Made by a program: the position numbers and the translations under genes. Source: VRUE01 sp963737575 (GTDB lineage Bacteria; Actinomycetota; Thermoleophilia; Solirubrobacterales; 70-9). From it: 64,000 bases of DNA. The DNA lies in assembly GCA_963737575.1 (NCBI GenBank), contig CAVTTJ010000008.1:1-64000 (forward strand). Reading direction: 5' to 3'. Shown one piece after another: positions 41,484 to 50,317 of this stretch (positions are counted from its first letter, which is position 1; every line of letters starts with the position of its first letter). The notes beneath the pieces are model-generated. The model was not told the origin of the DNA, made no database searches, and saw nothing but the letters and a program-made list of their open reading frames with translations.

Positions 41484-42401
41484 TCAGCGCCTGAATCGGC
41501 TCCGCAGCAGCCCCCTCAGGTCGGCGACCGGCCCCAGGTGGCCGAGCTTGTCGGGGTTGACGACCGAGTTGATCGTCTTGATCTCGCCGCCGTCGACCTC
41601 GACGACCAGGGCGCTGATCAGCTTGCCCTCGGGGTCGTAGGAGAGCGCGCCGAGGCCTCCGTTGAGCTCGACGCGGCGCAACTCGACGCCGCCGAACTGG
41701 TCCGCCCTGCGGCGGAACCCGACCATCGTCCGCGCGACGCGGGCCCGTCCCCAGAGCGCCTTGGCCAGAGCCGGCGCCTTGCCGCCGCCGTCGCCGTGCA
41801 GCGAGACGTCGGCCGCGAGGAGCGATTCCAGCTCCTCGAGGTCGCCCTCTTCGAAGGCGTCGAAGAAGCTGGCCGCGAGCCGGTCGTGCTGCTCGCGCGA
41901 GGTCTCGAAGCGCGGCTCGCCCTCCGCCACGTGGCCGCGGGCTCGGACCGCGAGCTGACGGACCGCGGCCGGGCTCTTGTCGAGGACGTCGGCGATCCGG
42001 TCGTGGGGGTAGTCGAAGACCTCGCGCAGGAGGAAGACCGCCCGCTCCTCCGGGGTCAGCGTCTCGAGGACGACGAGCAGGCTGACCGAGAGCGAGTCGG
42101 CGATCTCGGCGTGCCGCGCCGGGTCGTCCTCCTCGGCGGTGAGGATCGGCTCGGGCAGCCACTCGCCGGTGTAGACCTCGCGGCGGGCCCGGGCCGAGCG
42201 CAGCTCGTCGATCGCGAGCCGCGTCACCACCGTGACGAAGTAGGCCTCGGGCGTCTCGATCTCGGCGCCCTCGTCGAGCTCGCGGTAGAGGCGGAGCATC
42301 GCCTCCTGGACCACTTCCTCGGCTTCGCTGGCGCTCCCGAGCATCCGGTAGGCGATCGCGAACCCCTTCGGCTGCAGCCGATCGAACAGGTCGTCCTTCA
42401 T
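41484..42401 (-). CDS. ECF41-family RNA polymerase sigma factor (copy 1)
   Basis: This is a 305-residue sigma factor. Region 2 (FAIAYRMLGSASEAEEVVQE) and region 4 (LTPEERAVFLLREVFDYPHD) are joined by a linker with WLPEP, the ECF41 hallmark. The C-terminal SnoaL-like extension carries LHGDGGGKAPA and NPDKLGHLG, also diagnostic. In ECF41 the extension controls activity in place of an anti-sigma factor. The start ATG 42401 overlaps the stop of a small membrane protein (ATGA). It is last in an apparent operon with an MFS exporter rather than next to the usual carboxymuconolactone/oxidoreductase partner. Confidence 0.9.
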   Translation of the reverse strand: MKDDLFDRLQPKGFAIAYRMLGSASEAEEVVQEAMLRLYRELDEGAEIETPEAYFVTVVTRLAIDELRSARARREVYTGEWLPEPILTAEEDDPARHAEIADSLSVSLLVVLETLTPEERAVFLLREVFDYPHDRIADVLDKSPAAVRQLAVRARGHVAEGEPRFETSREQHDRLAASFFDAFEEGDLEELESLLAADVSLHGDGGGKAPALAKALWGRARVARTMVGFRRRADQFGGVELRRVELNGGLGALSYDPEGKLISALVVEVDGGEIKTINSVVNPDKLGHLGPVADLRGLLRSRFRR

Positions 42402-42706
42402 CAGTGGGCCCCCATCACCGGTCGACTACCCGGAATGGCCTGGCGCTCACGCCGCCGGCCCGCAATCGGGGTGAGCCTCCGCCACGCGCCGCGCACCAGC
42501 AGGACCGGCGCGGCTAGGACCGCGGCGACAATCGCTACCGCCGCTGCGACAACCACCAGCGGCAGCGCCGCGACGATCAGCAGCGCGACCATCGGTATCG
42601 CCAGCGGGAAGAGCGCCATCGTCAGGATCCCGGCGCCGACCAGGAAGCCGGAGGCCGTTTCGAGAAGCTCCGTCGTCGGTTGATCTGTTGTGTCGTTGTC
42701 GGACAT
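42401..42706 (-). CDS. Small membrane protein
   Basis: This is a 101-residue protein from ATG 42706 with AAAGGAGAAG upstream. The short acidic N-terminus (MSDNDTTDQPTTELLETASG) is followed by a long hydrophobic stretch that can form two membrane helices (FLVGAGILTMALFPLAIPMV and LLIVAALPLVVVAAAVAIVA). The C-terminus is basic. No family is recognised. It sits between the exporter (19-nt gap) and the ECF41 factor (ATGA overlap), so it may sense or modulate the system. Confidence 0.7.
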   Translation of the reverse strand: MSDNDTTDQPTTELLETASGFLVGAGILTMALFPLAIPMVALLIVAALPLVVVAAAVAIVAAVLAAPVLLVRGAWRRLTPIAGRRRERQAIPGSRPVMGAH

Positions 42707-42725
42707 GACTTCTCCTTTCTCGTTC

Positions 42726-44285
42726 TCAAGCGGGGGCCTCGGCCCCGTGACCGCGCGGCTCGACCGACTCGACCGGTTCGCGCTCGATTTCGTGCTCACG
42801 GACCAGCCAGACGGAGAGCGCCGCGCCGACGAAGCAGAGCAACCCGCCCAGCACCAGCACCTCGTTGAAGCCGGCGAGGAAGCCTTCGCGGGCCGCGTGG
42901 ACGACGACGTCGTGGCTCTGCGGTGGCAGCCCGGCGACGGCCTGGCCGAGGTCGCCCGAGGAGGCCGCTTCGACCAGCTGGCGCGGGTGGTCGCCGTTGG
43001 CGGCCGACGTGCCCGCGGCGAGCGCGCTGACCTTGTCGGCGCCGCGGGCGATGAAGACCGCGCCCCAGACGGCGACCCCGACCGAGACGCCGACCTGGCG
43101 GAAGGTGTCCATGATGCCGGCGGCCATCCCGCTCCGCTCCTTCGGCACCACGCTCAGCGCGACGTCGCCGATCACCGGGTTGAGCAGGCCGCCGCCGACG
43201 CCGAGGACGACGAAGCCCGCCAGCAGCGCCGTCCACCCCGAGCCGGCGCTGACTCCCGACATCAGCAGCAGGCCGACGCCCGCAGTCGCCAGGCCGAATC
43301 CGAGCAGGATCCGCGCCGGGACCTTGGAGAGCAGCGCCCCGGCGACCGGTGCCGCGAGGAATGTCACGACCGTGATCGGGAGATAGCGGAGACCCGCCTG
43401 GAAGGGCGAGTAGCCGAGGTAGTCCTGCAGGTAGAGGCTGGTGTAGAGGAAGAGCGCGAAGACCGAGGCCGAGAGCGCGAAGGACGCCAGCTGGACGCCG
43501 GTGAAGGCCGGCCGCCGGAAGAGGCCGAGCGGCAGCATCGGCTCGCTGACGCGGCTCTCGACGGCGACGAAGGCGGCCATCAGCGCCGCCGATCCCGCCA
43601 GCAGCGAGACGATCGTCGTGCTTCCCCAGCCCTCGTCGTTGCCGCGCACCAGCGCCAGCACGAGCATGAAGAGTGCGCCGGTGAATGTGACGACGCCGGC
43701 CCAGTCGACCCTGGTCGCGTGGGGGTCGCGGCTCTCGCGCAGCTTGGCCTGGGTGATCGCGATCGCCGCCATGCCGATCGGCACGTTGAGGTAGAAGATC
43801 GACTGCCAGCCGAGGCCGTCGGTCAGCGCGCCGCCGATCAGCGGGCCGATCGCCACCGCGACCCCGATCGTCGCGCCGTAGGCGCCCATCGCCGTCGCCC
43901 GCTCGCGCCCCGCCGCGAACTCCTGCGCGATCAGCGCCAGCGAGACCGCGAACATCACCGCGCCGCCGACGCCCTGCAGCGCGCGCGAGAGGTTGAGGAA
44001 GGTCGCGTCCGGTGCCAGTGCGCAGAGCAGGGATGCGAATGAGAAGATCGCCAGGCCGGCGCTGAAGACCCGCCGCCGGCCCACCCGGTCTGCAAGCGAG
44101 CCCGCCGAGAGCACCAGCGCGGCCAGCGTCAGCGCGTAGGCGTCGACGACCCACTGCAGGTCGCTGAAGCTTGCGCCGAGGTCCTTGCGGATCGAGGGAA
44201 GGGCCACGTTGACGACCGTTATGTCGAGCAGCAGCATGAACGTCGCCACCGAGACCGCGATCAATGTCCACCACTTGCGTGCCAT
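42726..44285 (-). CDS. MFS transporter, DHA2 (EmrB/QacA) family
   Basis: This is a 519-residue, 14-helix drug:proton antiporter. ATG 44285 has GGAGG upstream. Motif A reads GSLADRVGRRRVF, helix 1 has the DHA2 signature LLDITVVNVALPSI, and motif C-like glycines occur in YGATIGVAVAIGPLIGGALT. DHA2 pumps export lipophilic cations or antibiotics. The gene is the first of a likely operon with the small membrane protein and an ECF41 sigma factor, so it may be the target and self-amplifying partner of that sigma factor. Confidence 0.88.
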   Translation of the reverse strand: MARKWWTLIAVSVATFMLLLDITVVNVALPSIRKDLGASFSDLQWVVDAYALTLAALVLSAGSLADRVGRRRVFSAGLAIFSFASLLCALAPDATFLNLSRALQGVGGAVMFAVSLALIAQEFAAGRERATAMGAYGATIGVAVAIGPLIGGALTDGLGWQSIFYLNVPIGMAAIAITQAKLRESRDPHATRVDWAGVVTFTGALFMLVLALVRGNDEGWGSTTIVSLLAGSAALMAAFVAVESRVSEPMLPLGLFRRPAFTGVQLASFALSASVFALFLYTSLYLQDYLGYSPFQAGLRYLPITVVTFLAAPVAGALLSKVPARILLGFGLATAGVGLLLMSGVSAGSGWTALLAGFVVLGVGGGLLNPVIGDVALSVVPKERSGMAAGIMDTFRQVGVSVGVAVWGAVFIARGADKVSALAAGTSAANGDHPRQLVEAASSGDLGQAVAGLPPQSHDVVVHAAREGFLAGFNEVLVLGGLLCFVGAALSVWLVREHEIEREPVESVEPRGHGAEAPA

Positions 44286-44375
44286 GCGGATTCCTCCAGT
44301 TCTCGTCTTCACACGTCTATGGGGGAGACGAGATGGCCGCCGACGATGTGACTCGCCACCGCGCTATGTGACGTG

Positions 44376-44831
44376 TTACCTCAGTCGGTGGCGGCCTGCG
44401 TCGCGCGCATAGGCGTCGAGCAGGAGGAGCTCTTCGGCGTAGAGGCGCCGCATGGCGTGGGGCGCCAGCAGGCGTTCAAAGAATCCGGTGACCCCCGACG
44501 CGCCCCAGGTGGTGGCGATCTGCACCCGCGAGCCGCCGTCCTCGGGGGTGACGGTCCAGGTCGTCACCAGGTCGGTGTCGGCGTCGGACTCTGTCATCAC
44601 CCGGCCCGGCTCGGGCTCCTCGACACGCATCCGGAAGTCCCGCGTCCCGCCGCCCGCCTTGACCCTGAAGCTGGTGACGGTTCCGGCGCCGACCCCGCCG
44701 GCCTCGATCTTGAAATCCGAGAAGGCCGGCGGCAGGAAGCCCCGGTGCTTCTCGTGGTCGGCGATGCAGCGGTAGACGACGTCGGCCGGAGCCCCGACCC
44801 TGCCCTCTTCGACGACATCGATCCTCGTCAT
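44376..44831 (-). CDS. SRPBCC (START/Bet v1-like) family protein
   Basis: This is a 151-residue polyketide-cyclase/SRPBCC fold protein. The opening strand-helix is DVVEEGRVGAPADVVYRCIA. The middle strands are SDFKIEAGGVGAGTVTSFRV and FRMRVEEPEPGRVMTESDAD, and the long C-terminal helix is ERLLAPHAMRRLYAEELLLL. Members bind hydrophobic ligands and some act as cyclases. It lies 90 nt upstream of the MFS gene on the same strand and may precede it in the transcript. Confidence 0.8.
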   Translation of the reverse strand: MTRIDVVEEGRVGAPADVVYRCIADHEKHRGFLPPAFSDFKIEAGGVGAGTVTSFRVKAGGGTRDFRMRVEEPEPGRVMTESDADTDLVTTWTVTPEDGGSRVQIATTWGASGVTGFFERLLAPHAMRRLYAEELLLLDAYARDAGRHRLR

Positions 44832-44941
44832 GGCCGTGCTCCGAATCTAACACCGGGCACCCGCCGCGGCGGGTGTCACAGCTGCGCGGCCCGCCCCGTC
44901 TTCTCTGGTGAGGAGACAGCAAACGAAGGAGGAGGTATGAC

Positions 44942-45412
44942 ATGGCTCAGGGATTCCCGGCGGGACGGATGCAACTGATGGAGGAGACCCCGAAGCAGGT
45001 GGCTCTCCTGGTCAGGCTCGGCAAGACGATCGACCTCGAGGAGCGCCTGCATCACATGCTCAGCCTGCGCGCCTCGCAGGTCAACGGCTGCGCCTTCTGC
45101 ATCGACATGCACTGGAAGGACGCGCGCGCCGCCGGCGAGACCGAGGAGCGCCTCTACGCGCTCGATGCCTGGCGCGAGAGCCCGCTCTACGACGAGCGCG
45201 AGCGCGCCGCGCTGGAGCTCTGCGAGGCGATGACGAAGATCTCCGAGGGACACGTCCCCGACGAGGTCTGGGATCGGGCCGCCGCTGCCCTCGGGGACGA
45301 TCTCGCGCAGGTGATCCTCGCGATCGCCATGGTCAACACCTGGAACCGGCTCTCGATCACGACGCGGGCGGAGCCGGGCCACTACGAGGCGGGGATGCTG
45401 GCGGCCGCTTGA
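44942..45412 (+). CDS. Carboxymuconolactone decarboxylase/AhpD-like protein
   Basis: This is a 156-residue all-helical CMD-family protein. AGGAGG lies 6 nt before ATG 44942. The active-site motif NGCAFCIDMHWKDARAAG (CxxC plus histidine) is that of AhpD-like peroxidase-type members. ECF41 sigma factors are typically encoded next to a carboxymuconolactone decarboxylase, oxidoreductase or epimerase that they control. This protein is followed 39 nt later by exactly such a sigma factor, so an AhpD-like thiol role under ECF41 control is likely. Confidence 0.87.
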   Translation: MAQGFPAGRMQLMEETPKQVALLVRLGKTIDLEERLHHMLSLRASQVNGCAFCIDMHWKDARAAGETEERLYALDAWRESPLYDERERAALELCEAMTKISEGHVPDEVWDRAAAALGDDLAQVILAIAMVNTWNRLSITTRAEPGHYEAGMLAAA

Positions 45413-45451
45413 GCCGGCCCGAGCGGGGTAATGCTCCCCAGAGGAGGCGAA

Positions 45452-46345
45452 ATGCAGCAGCGGCGGGCACCAGAGGCCGAGATCGAGGAGCAGCGCAGGC
45501 TGACCTTCGCGATCGCCTACCGGATGACCGGCAGCGTCAGCGACGCCGAGGACATCGGCCAGGAGGCCTTCGTCAGGCTTGCACGCGCCCGCCGCGACGG
45601 CGAGACGCCCGAGTCGCCGAAGGCCTGGCTCTCGACCGTGACCACCCGCCTCGCGATCGACCATCTGCGCTCGGCGCGGGTACGGCGGGAGAGCTACGTC
45701 GGGCCCTGGCTGCCGGAGCCGCTTCTGACCGACGTCGACGAGCCGGGCCCCGCCGAACACGCGGTCGAGGCCGACACGGTCTCGCAGGCCTTCCTCGTCC
45801 TGCTCGAGACCCTCTCCCCGGTCGAACGGGCGGTCTTCCTGCTCCGCGACGTGTTCGGCTACGAGTACGCGCAGATCGCCGAGGCGGTTGGCAAGGAGGA
45901 GCAGAACTGCCGCCAGATCGCGGCTCGCGCCCGCAAGCACGTGGAAGGGCGCGAAGCGCGCTTCGACGCGGACCGGCGGCACGGCGACGAGCTGCTCGGC
46001 CGCTTCCTCGAGGCGAGCGAGAGCGGCGACGTCGAGGCGCTGAAAGCGGTCCTCGCCTCCGACGCGGTCGTCTACTCGGACGGCGGCGGCAAGGTCTCGG
46101 CGGCGCGGCGGCCCTTCTCCGGCATCGACCGGATCGCCCGCTTCATGGTGAAGATCACCCGCCGTCGCCTCGAGTCGGACGGCTTCCGCCGCCGGCGGAC
46201 CAGCGTCAACGGCCAGCCGGGCCAGTTGATGATCGCCCCCGACGGCAGCGTCTCCGACGTGCTGACGGTCGAGGTGGCCGGCGGGCGCATCCGGACGATC
46301 CGCATCGTCCGCAACCCGGACAAGCTCCGGCACCTCCAGGCCTGA
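45452..46345 (+). CDS. ECF41-family RNA polymerase sigma factor (copy 2)
   Basis: This is a 297-residue ECF41 factor. ATG 45452 is chosen because AGGAGG ends 7 nt before it, rather than ATG 45431. Region 2 (LTFAIAYRMTGSVSDAED), the linker motif WLPEP, region 4 (LSPVERAVFLLRDVFGYEYA) and the SnoaL-like tail with VVYSDGGGKVSA and NPDKLRHL are all present. It has the canonical arrangement with the AhpD-like gene upstream. It is clearly paralogous to the copy at 41484 but diverged, so the two probably read different promoters or signals. Confidence 0.9.
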   Translation: MQQRRAPEAEIEEQRRLTFAIAYRMTGSVSDAEDIGQEAFVRLARARRDGETPESPKAWLSTVTTRLAIDHLRSARVRRESYVGPWLPEPLLTDVDEPGPAEHAVEADTVSQAFLVLLETLSPVERAVFLLRDVFGYEYAQIAEAVGKEEQNCRQIAARARKHVEGREARFDADRRHGDELLGRFLEASESGDVEALKAVLASDAVVYSDGGGKVSAARRPFSGIDRIARFMVKITRRRLESDGFRRRRTSVNGQPGQLMIAPDGSVSDVLTVEVAGGRIRTIRIVRNPDKLRHLQA

Positions 46346-46457
46346 CCGCCAGGGCCAATTTCATCTTCCTGGGAAGGATCGGGAGCTCGCGGCGTCCTTG
46401 CCTGTAGACCCGATCGCCGTCCGGGCGGTCGTGAACTCGATCCGGAGGTATTCCCAA

Positions 46458-48396
46458 ATGTTCTCTCTCCCGAGACGGCTCGCACTGATCGCCGCGCTTG
46501 CGACGGTCGGTGTCCTGTTCGCTGCGAGCGACGCGAGCGCGACCGTCGCACCCCCAGTTGTCAACAACAACACGGTGACGGTGACCAGCGACGCCGGCGC
46601 CGACACGATCACGTTCGGCGTCGCCAACGGTTTCATCACCGTCAACGGCACGGCGACGACGCTCGAAGCGACCCCCGCCGCCGAAATCGTCGTCAACGCC
46701 GGCGGCGGCAACGACACCGTCGATGCCTCGGTACTCGGAGCGACGAACTACAACAACGCGACGATCAACGGCGGCGAAGGCAACGACCTGCTCACCGGCG
46801 GGGCGAGGAACGACCTGGTCGAAGGCGGGCCGGGCGAAGATCGCGTGGTCGGCTTCAAAGGCAACGACGTCCTCCAGGGCGGAGACGGCAACGACGTCCT
46901 CGTCTGGAACAACGGCGACGCCAGCGACCGCGACGAAGGCGGTAACGGCGTCGACGAAGTCGAAGTCAACGGTTCGCCGACCGCTGACGACAGCTTCAAC
47001 GCCAAGCCCGACGCCGAAAAGCCGGGGTTCGTCTTCTTCGAACGCTCCAACCTGGTCAAATTCTCGATCGAATCCCAGGCCGAGCGGCTGACGGTCAACG
47101 GGCTCGGCGGCGACGATCAATTCATTCCCGATCCCGCGGCCGCGACCGGTCTTGCCGGCCTCACCGCCCTAACCCTCAACGGCGGTAGCGGCAACGACAG
47201 GTTGGTCGGCGGCGACGGCGCCGACCAGATCAACGGCGGCACCGGCGCCGATGAGCTGTTCGGTGAAGAAGGCGCCGACCAGATCAACGGTGGCGACGAA
47301 AACGACGTCATCAAAGGCGATGGCGGCGACGATCGGCTCGTCGGCGGCACCGGCAGCGACAGCCTGACCGCCGATGCGGGCGACGACACGATCGTCTGGA
47401 ACAACGGCGACGGCAGCGATCCCGTCAACGAAGGCGGCCCCGGCTTCGACACGGTCGAAGTCAACGGCTCGGCGACCGCCGGTGACGCAACGCAGTTCGA
47501 CGCAACCGCGACCGAAGCGTCGTTCGTGCGGACGAACCTCGTCGGGTTCACGCTGGAAATCGCAGGCGACAACGAGGTCCTCGCATTCAACGGCGGCGGC
47601 GGCAACGACACCTTCAAAGTGCACGATGAAGGGTCAGCGATGACGGTGGTCGCCAACGGCGGTGCGGGCAACGACGAACTCAGTGGCGCCGATGTGGCGG
47701 CGACCGCACGCTCGCCCAAGACCACTCAGCAGTTCGCCACGGACAGCTTCTTCGGCGGCTCCGGGAACGACACGCTCACCGGAGGCCCTGGAAGCGACCT
47801 GCTCGACGGCCAGGAAGGCAACGATCGGCTGTTCGCTCGGGACGGAGCGGGCGACCTGGTCCGCGGCGGGACCGGCGAAGACACGGCCCAGACCGACGAG
47901 GTCACCGTCGATGCGATCGACGGCGTCGAGACGGTCGATGCCACCCCGGGTCCGACTCCGGCTCCGGTGCCGACTCCGGTCACCGGCTCCGGTGGCGACC
48001 CCGGTTCCTCCCGCACCGCAGCAATCGGGTGACACCGTCGCGTTGCTTCCCAAGGTGGGGAAGTTCGCGGTGACCCACTCACATGGCAAGCTCATCGCCC
48101 GCGCGCCGGTCTCATGCCCGGTGGCAGAGGCGGGAGGGTGCCGCACGGCCCTGACCCTGGAGACGGCGAAGGCCGTCAAGCTGGGCAAGGCTCGCGCGGT
48201 GCTGGTGCTCGGATCGGCGACGGTAAGCCTGGCTCCCGGCCAGAGCAAGACCGTGCCGGTGCGAGTCAGTGGCGGTGCCGCGGCACTCGCCAGGAACGGC
48301 AAGCTCCCGACCCGTGTCCAGGTCTCGAGCTCCGACGCCGCCGGCAACACGGCGGCGGGCACCATCGACGTCGGCCTGCGATTCCCCGCTCGCTAG
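46458..48396 (+). CDS. Secreted RTX-like calcium-binding repeat protein, apparent frameshift
   Basis: About 645 residues after repair. ATG 46458 has GGAGGTA upstream and a signal peptide (RLALIAALATVGVLFAASDA). The body has scattered hemolysin-type nonapeptides GGxGxDxLx: INGGEGNDLLTGGARND, LNGGSGNDRLVGGDGAD, GGSGNDTLTGGPGSDLLDG. They bind calcium and fold outside the cell as beta-rolls. The first frame stops at 48030-48032 after PVPTPVTGSG. A frame one base over continues APVATPVPPAPQQSGDT and a C-terminal beta domain (LLPKVGKFAVTHSHGKLIAR) to a good terminator. One extra base near 47981-47986, in a proline-rich linker, explains this. Confidence 0.75.
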
Positions 48397-48413
48397 GCAC
48401 GACGCAACGCCCC

Positions 48414-48446
48414 GAGGAAGGCCCCGCCGAACGCGGGGCCTTCCTC
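48414..48446 (+). terminator. Intrinsic terminator after RTX-like gene
   Basis: GAGGAAGGCCCCGC (48414-48427) pairs perfectly with GCGGGGCCTTCCTC (48433-48446), followed by TTT. The 14-bp stem lies 18 nt after the stop at 48396. Its position supports the second frame as the real end of the gene. Confidence 0.8.
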
Positions 48447-48517
48447 TTTCCGGCTCAACCCCGATGCCCCTCTCCCCACCGCAGATTTGGCCCACGAGCG
48501 CTGATAGCCTCGCCCCG

Positions 48518-49045
48518 GTGGCGGCCGACGGCCGGATCCTCGATCCCAGCACCCTGGGGGACCACATAGATCGACTCTTCCGAGCCGCCTGGGCCCTCTC
48601 GGGCTCGCGCACCGACGCCGAGGACCTCGTGCAGGAGACCTTCGCGCTGGTCCTGGCGAAACCGCGCCGGATCCGCAACGAAAACGACATCGGGTATCTG
48701 CTCGGCGTGCTGCGCAATACCTTCATCGACTCGCGCCGCGCGGCGGCGCGGCGGCTCAGGCCCGACGCGCTCCCCGAGGGCTTCGATCCCGTCGATCCCA
48801 GCGCAGCCACCCGGCCGGATCGGGCGGTCGAGGCCCGCGAGGTCTTCGCCGCGATCGCCGCCCTCCCCGACCAATTCCGCGATGCGCTGGTCGCGGTCGA
48901 CGTCGCCGGGCTCAGCTACGGGGAGGCCGCCAACCTCCTCGATACCAAGGAGGCGACAATAACCTCGAGGCTGTTCCGAGCCCGCGCCCGGGTCGCGCGC
49001 GGGATGGAATCGACCTCAGATGACGTCCAAGCAGGTAGGGACTGA
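48518..49045 (+). CDS. ECF-type RNA polymerase sigma factor
   Basis: This is a 175-residue ECF sigma factor. Region 2 reads LFRAAWALSGSRTDAEDLVQE and IGYLLGVLRNTFIDSRRAAA. Region 4 reads LPDQFRDALVAVDVAGLSYG and TITSRLFRARARVARG. I place the start at GTG 48518 because TAGCCT (48505-48510) lies 7 nt before it in the leaderless pattern of this window. ATG 48464 is an alternative. The next gene starts 5 nt later and encodes a single-pass membrane protein that looks like its regulator. Confidence 0.85.
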   Translation: MAADGRILDPSTLGDHIDRLFRAAWALSGSRTDAEDLVQETFALVLAKPRRIRNENDIGYLLGVLRNTFIDSRRAAARRLRPDALPEGFDPVDPSAATRPDRAVEAREVFAAIAALPDQFRDALVAVDVAGLSYGEAANLLDTKEATITSRLFRARARVARGMESTSDDVQAGRD

Positions 49046-49050
49046 TCCAT

Positions 49051-49752
49051 ATGCCTCACGAAGACGACACCCCGCTCACCGACGAGGAGCTCGCCCTGGC
49101 GAAGAAGGGCGAGGCGCTGATCGCCGCCGCGGTGGCGGACACCGAGGCGCCGCACTCGCTGCGCGAGTCGATCGAGCGGGAGCGCGAGCGGGCCCAGCAG
49201 CCGCCGCCGGCCTCGTTCTGGCGCCGCCGCTGGCGGGTTCTTGCGACCACGGCGACGGCCGCCGCGGCGCTGGCCGCGGTCCTCGTCGCGACTCAGGGAG
49301 GCACGACCGAGACCGGGGAACCCACGCTGGCCGACGTGCAGCAGGCGTCGGCGCAGGAGGCGACCGGGCCGGCCCCGGCGCCGGGCGGGGGCGATCCGCC
49401 AGTCCTCGCCGCCCGGGTCGGGCCGATCCCATTCCCGGACTGGCAGAAGAGCTTCGGCTGGAAGGCCGTCGGCGCGCGCACGGATGAGCTCTCGGGCCGC
49501 ACGGTGAAGACCGTCTACTACCGCAATCCCGACGGCGCGCACCTCGGCTACTCGATCGTCGCCGGCGCCCCGATCGCCGAGCCCCCGCCGGGACATGCCG
49601 TCACCCACGAAGGAAACACCTACCACGTGGCGCACGCGGGAGAGCACACGCTCGTCACCTGGACGCAGCAGGGCCACACCTGCACGTTCGTCGCCTCCTC
49701 GAGCGTCCCCGACTCGCACCTAGTCGAACTCGCCGCGTCCCGCAACACCTGA
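49051..49752 (+). CDS. Probable membrane anti-sigma factor
   Basis: This is a 233-residue protein. The cytoplasmic N-terminus is rich in charged helix (TDEELALAKKGEALIAAAVA, SLRESIERERERAQQ). A transmembrane helix follows (VLATTATAAAALAAVLVAT), then an exported domain with IPFPDWQKSFGWKAVGARTD and NTYHVAHAGEHTLVTWTQQG. No zinc motif is present, so it is not a ZAS protein. The position directly behind the sigma gene, the topology and the N-terminal helical segment suggest a membrane anti-sigma factor. This is inferred from context. Confidence 0.65.
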   Translation: MPHEDDTPLTDEELALAKKGEALIAAAVADTEAPHSLRESIERERERAQQPPPASFWRRRWRVLATTATAAAALAAVLVATQGGTTETGEPTLADVQQASAQEATGPAPAPGGGDPPVLAARVGPIPFPDWQKSFGWKAVGARTDELSGRTVKTVYYRNPDGAHLGYSIVAGAPIAEPPPGHAVTHEGNTYHVAHAGEHTLVTWTQQGHTCTFVASSSVPDSHLVELAASRNT

Positions 49753-50310
49753 TCAGCGGCTGAGCCGGTAGCGGAGATAGAACGCGGGGGAGGCGAACTC
49801 CCGGCTCTCGACGAGCTCCAGGTTGATGCGCCGGTCCAGGGCCGGGAAGAAGGGCGTTCCGGAGCCGAGGACGACCGGGCTGACGAAGAGCTGGAAGTCA
49901 TCGACGAGGCCGGCCTCGATCAGCGTGGCGGCGAGGCCGGCGCCGCCGACGGCGAGGTCCTTTCCCGGTTCCTCCTTCATCCTGGCGGCCTCCTCGACCG
50001 CCCCGTCGCGGACCAGCCTCGAGTTGCCCTCGACCTTCTCGAGCGTCCGCGAGAAGACGACCTTCGGCAGGGCCCGCCAGATGCCGGCGAACTCGCGCTC
50101 GGGCTCGGGCAGCGAGGACTCGTCGACGGTCTCCCAGTAGGCCATCGTTTCGTAGAGGCGCCGTCCGAGGAGCTGGACGCCGATCTGCCGCACCCGCTCG
50201 TTGTGGAAGCGATGGAGCTCTGCGTCCGGCGCCGACCAACCGATATCGCCGTCCGGCCCTGCGATGAAGCCGTCGAGCGAGATCGTCATCGAGTAGATCA
50301 GGTTCCCCAT
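49753..50310 (-). CDS. Dihydrofolate reductase-fold (RibD C-terminal-like) protein
   Basis: This is a 185-residue protein of the RibD-C/DHFR-like family. The N-terminal IYSMTISLDGFIAGPDGDIG, the NADPH-region LLGRRLYETMAYW, KVVFSRTLEKVEG, and DLAVGGAGLAATLIEAGLVD with the nucleotide loop VGGAG are all typical. The C-terminal half contains FVSPVVLGSGTPFF. Such proteins use NADPH to reduce small molecules and are not true folate enzymes. It is the second gene of a two-gene minus-strand unit behind an SDR (7-nt gap). Confidence 0.82.
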   Translation of the reverse strand: MGNLIYSMTISLDGFIAGPDGDIGWSAPDAELHRFHNERVRQIGVQLLGRRLYETMAYWETVDESSLPEPEREFAGIWRALPKVVFSRTLEKVEGNSRLVRDGAVEEAARMKEEPGKDLAVGGAGLAATLIEAGLVDDFQLFVSPVVLGSGTPFFPALDRRINLELVESREFASPAFYLRYRLSR

Positions 50311-50317
50311 CGTCTCC

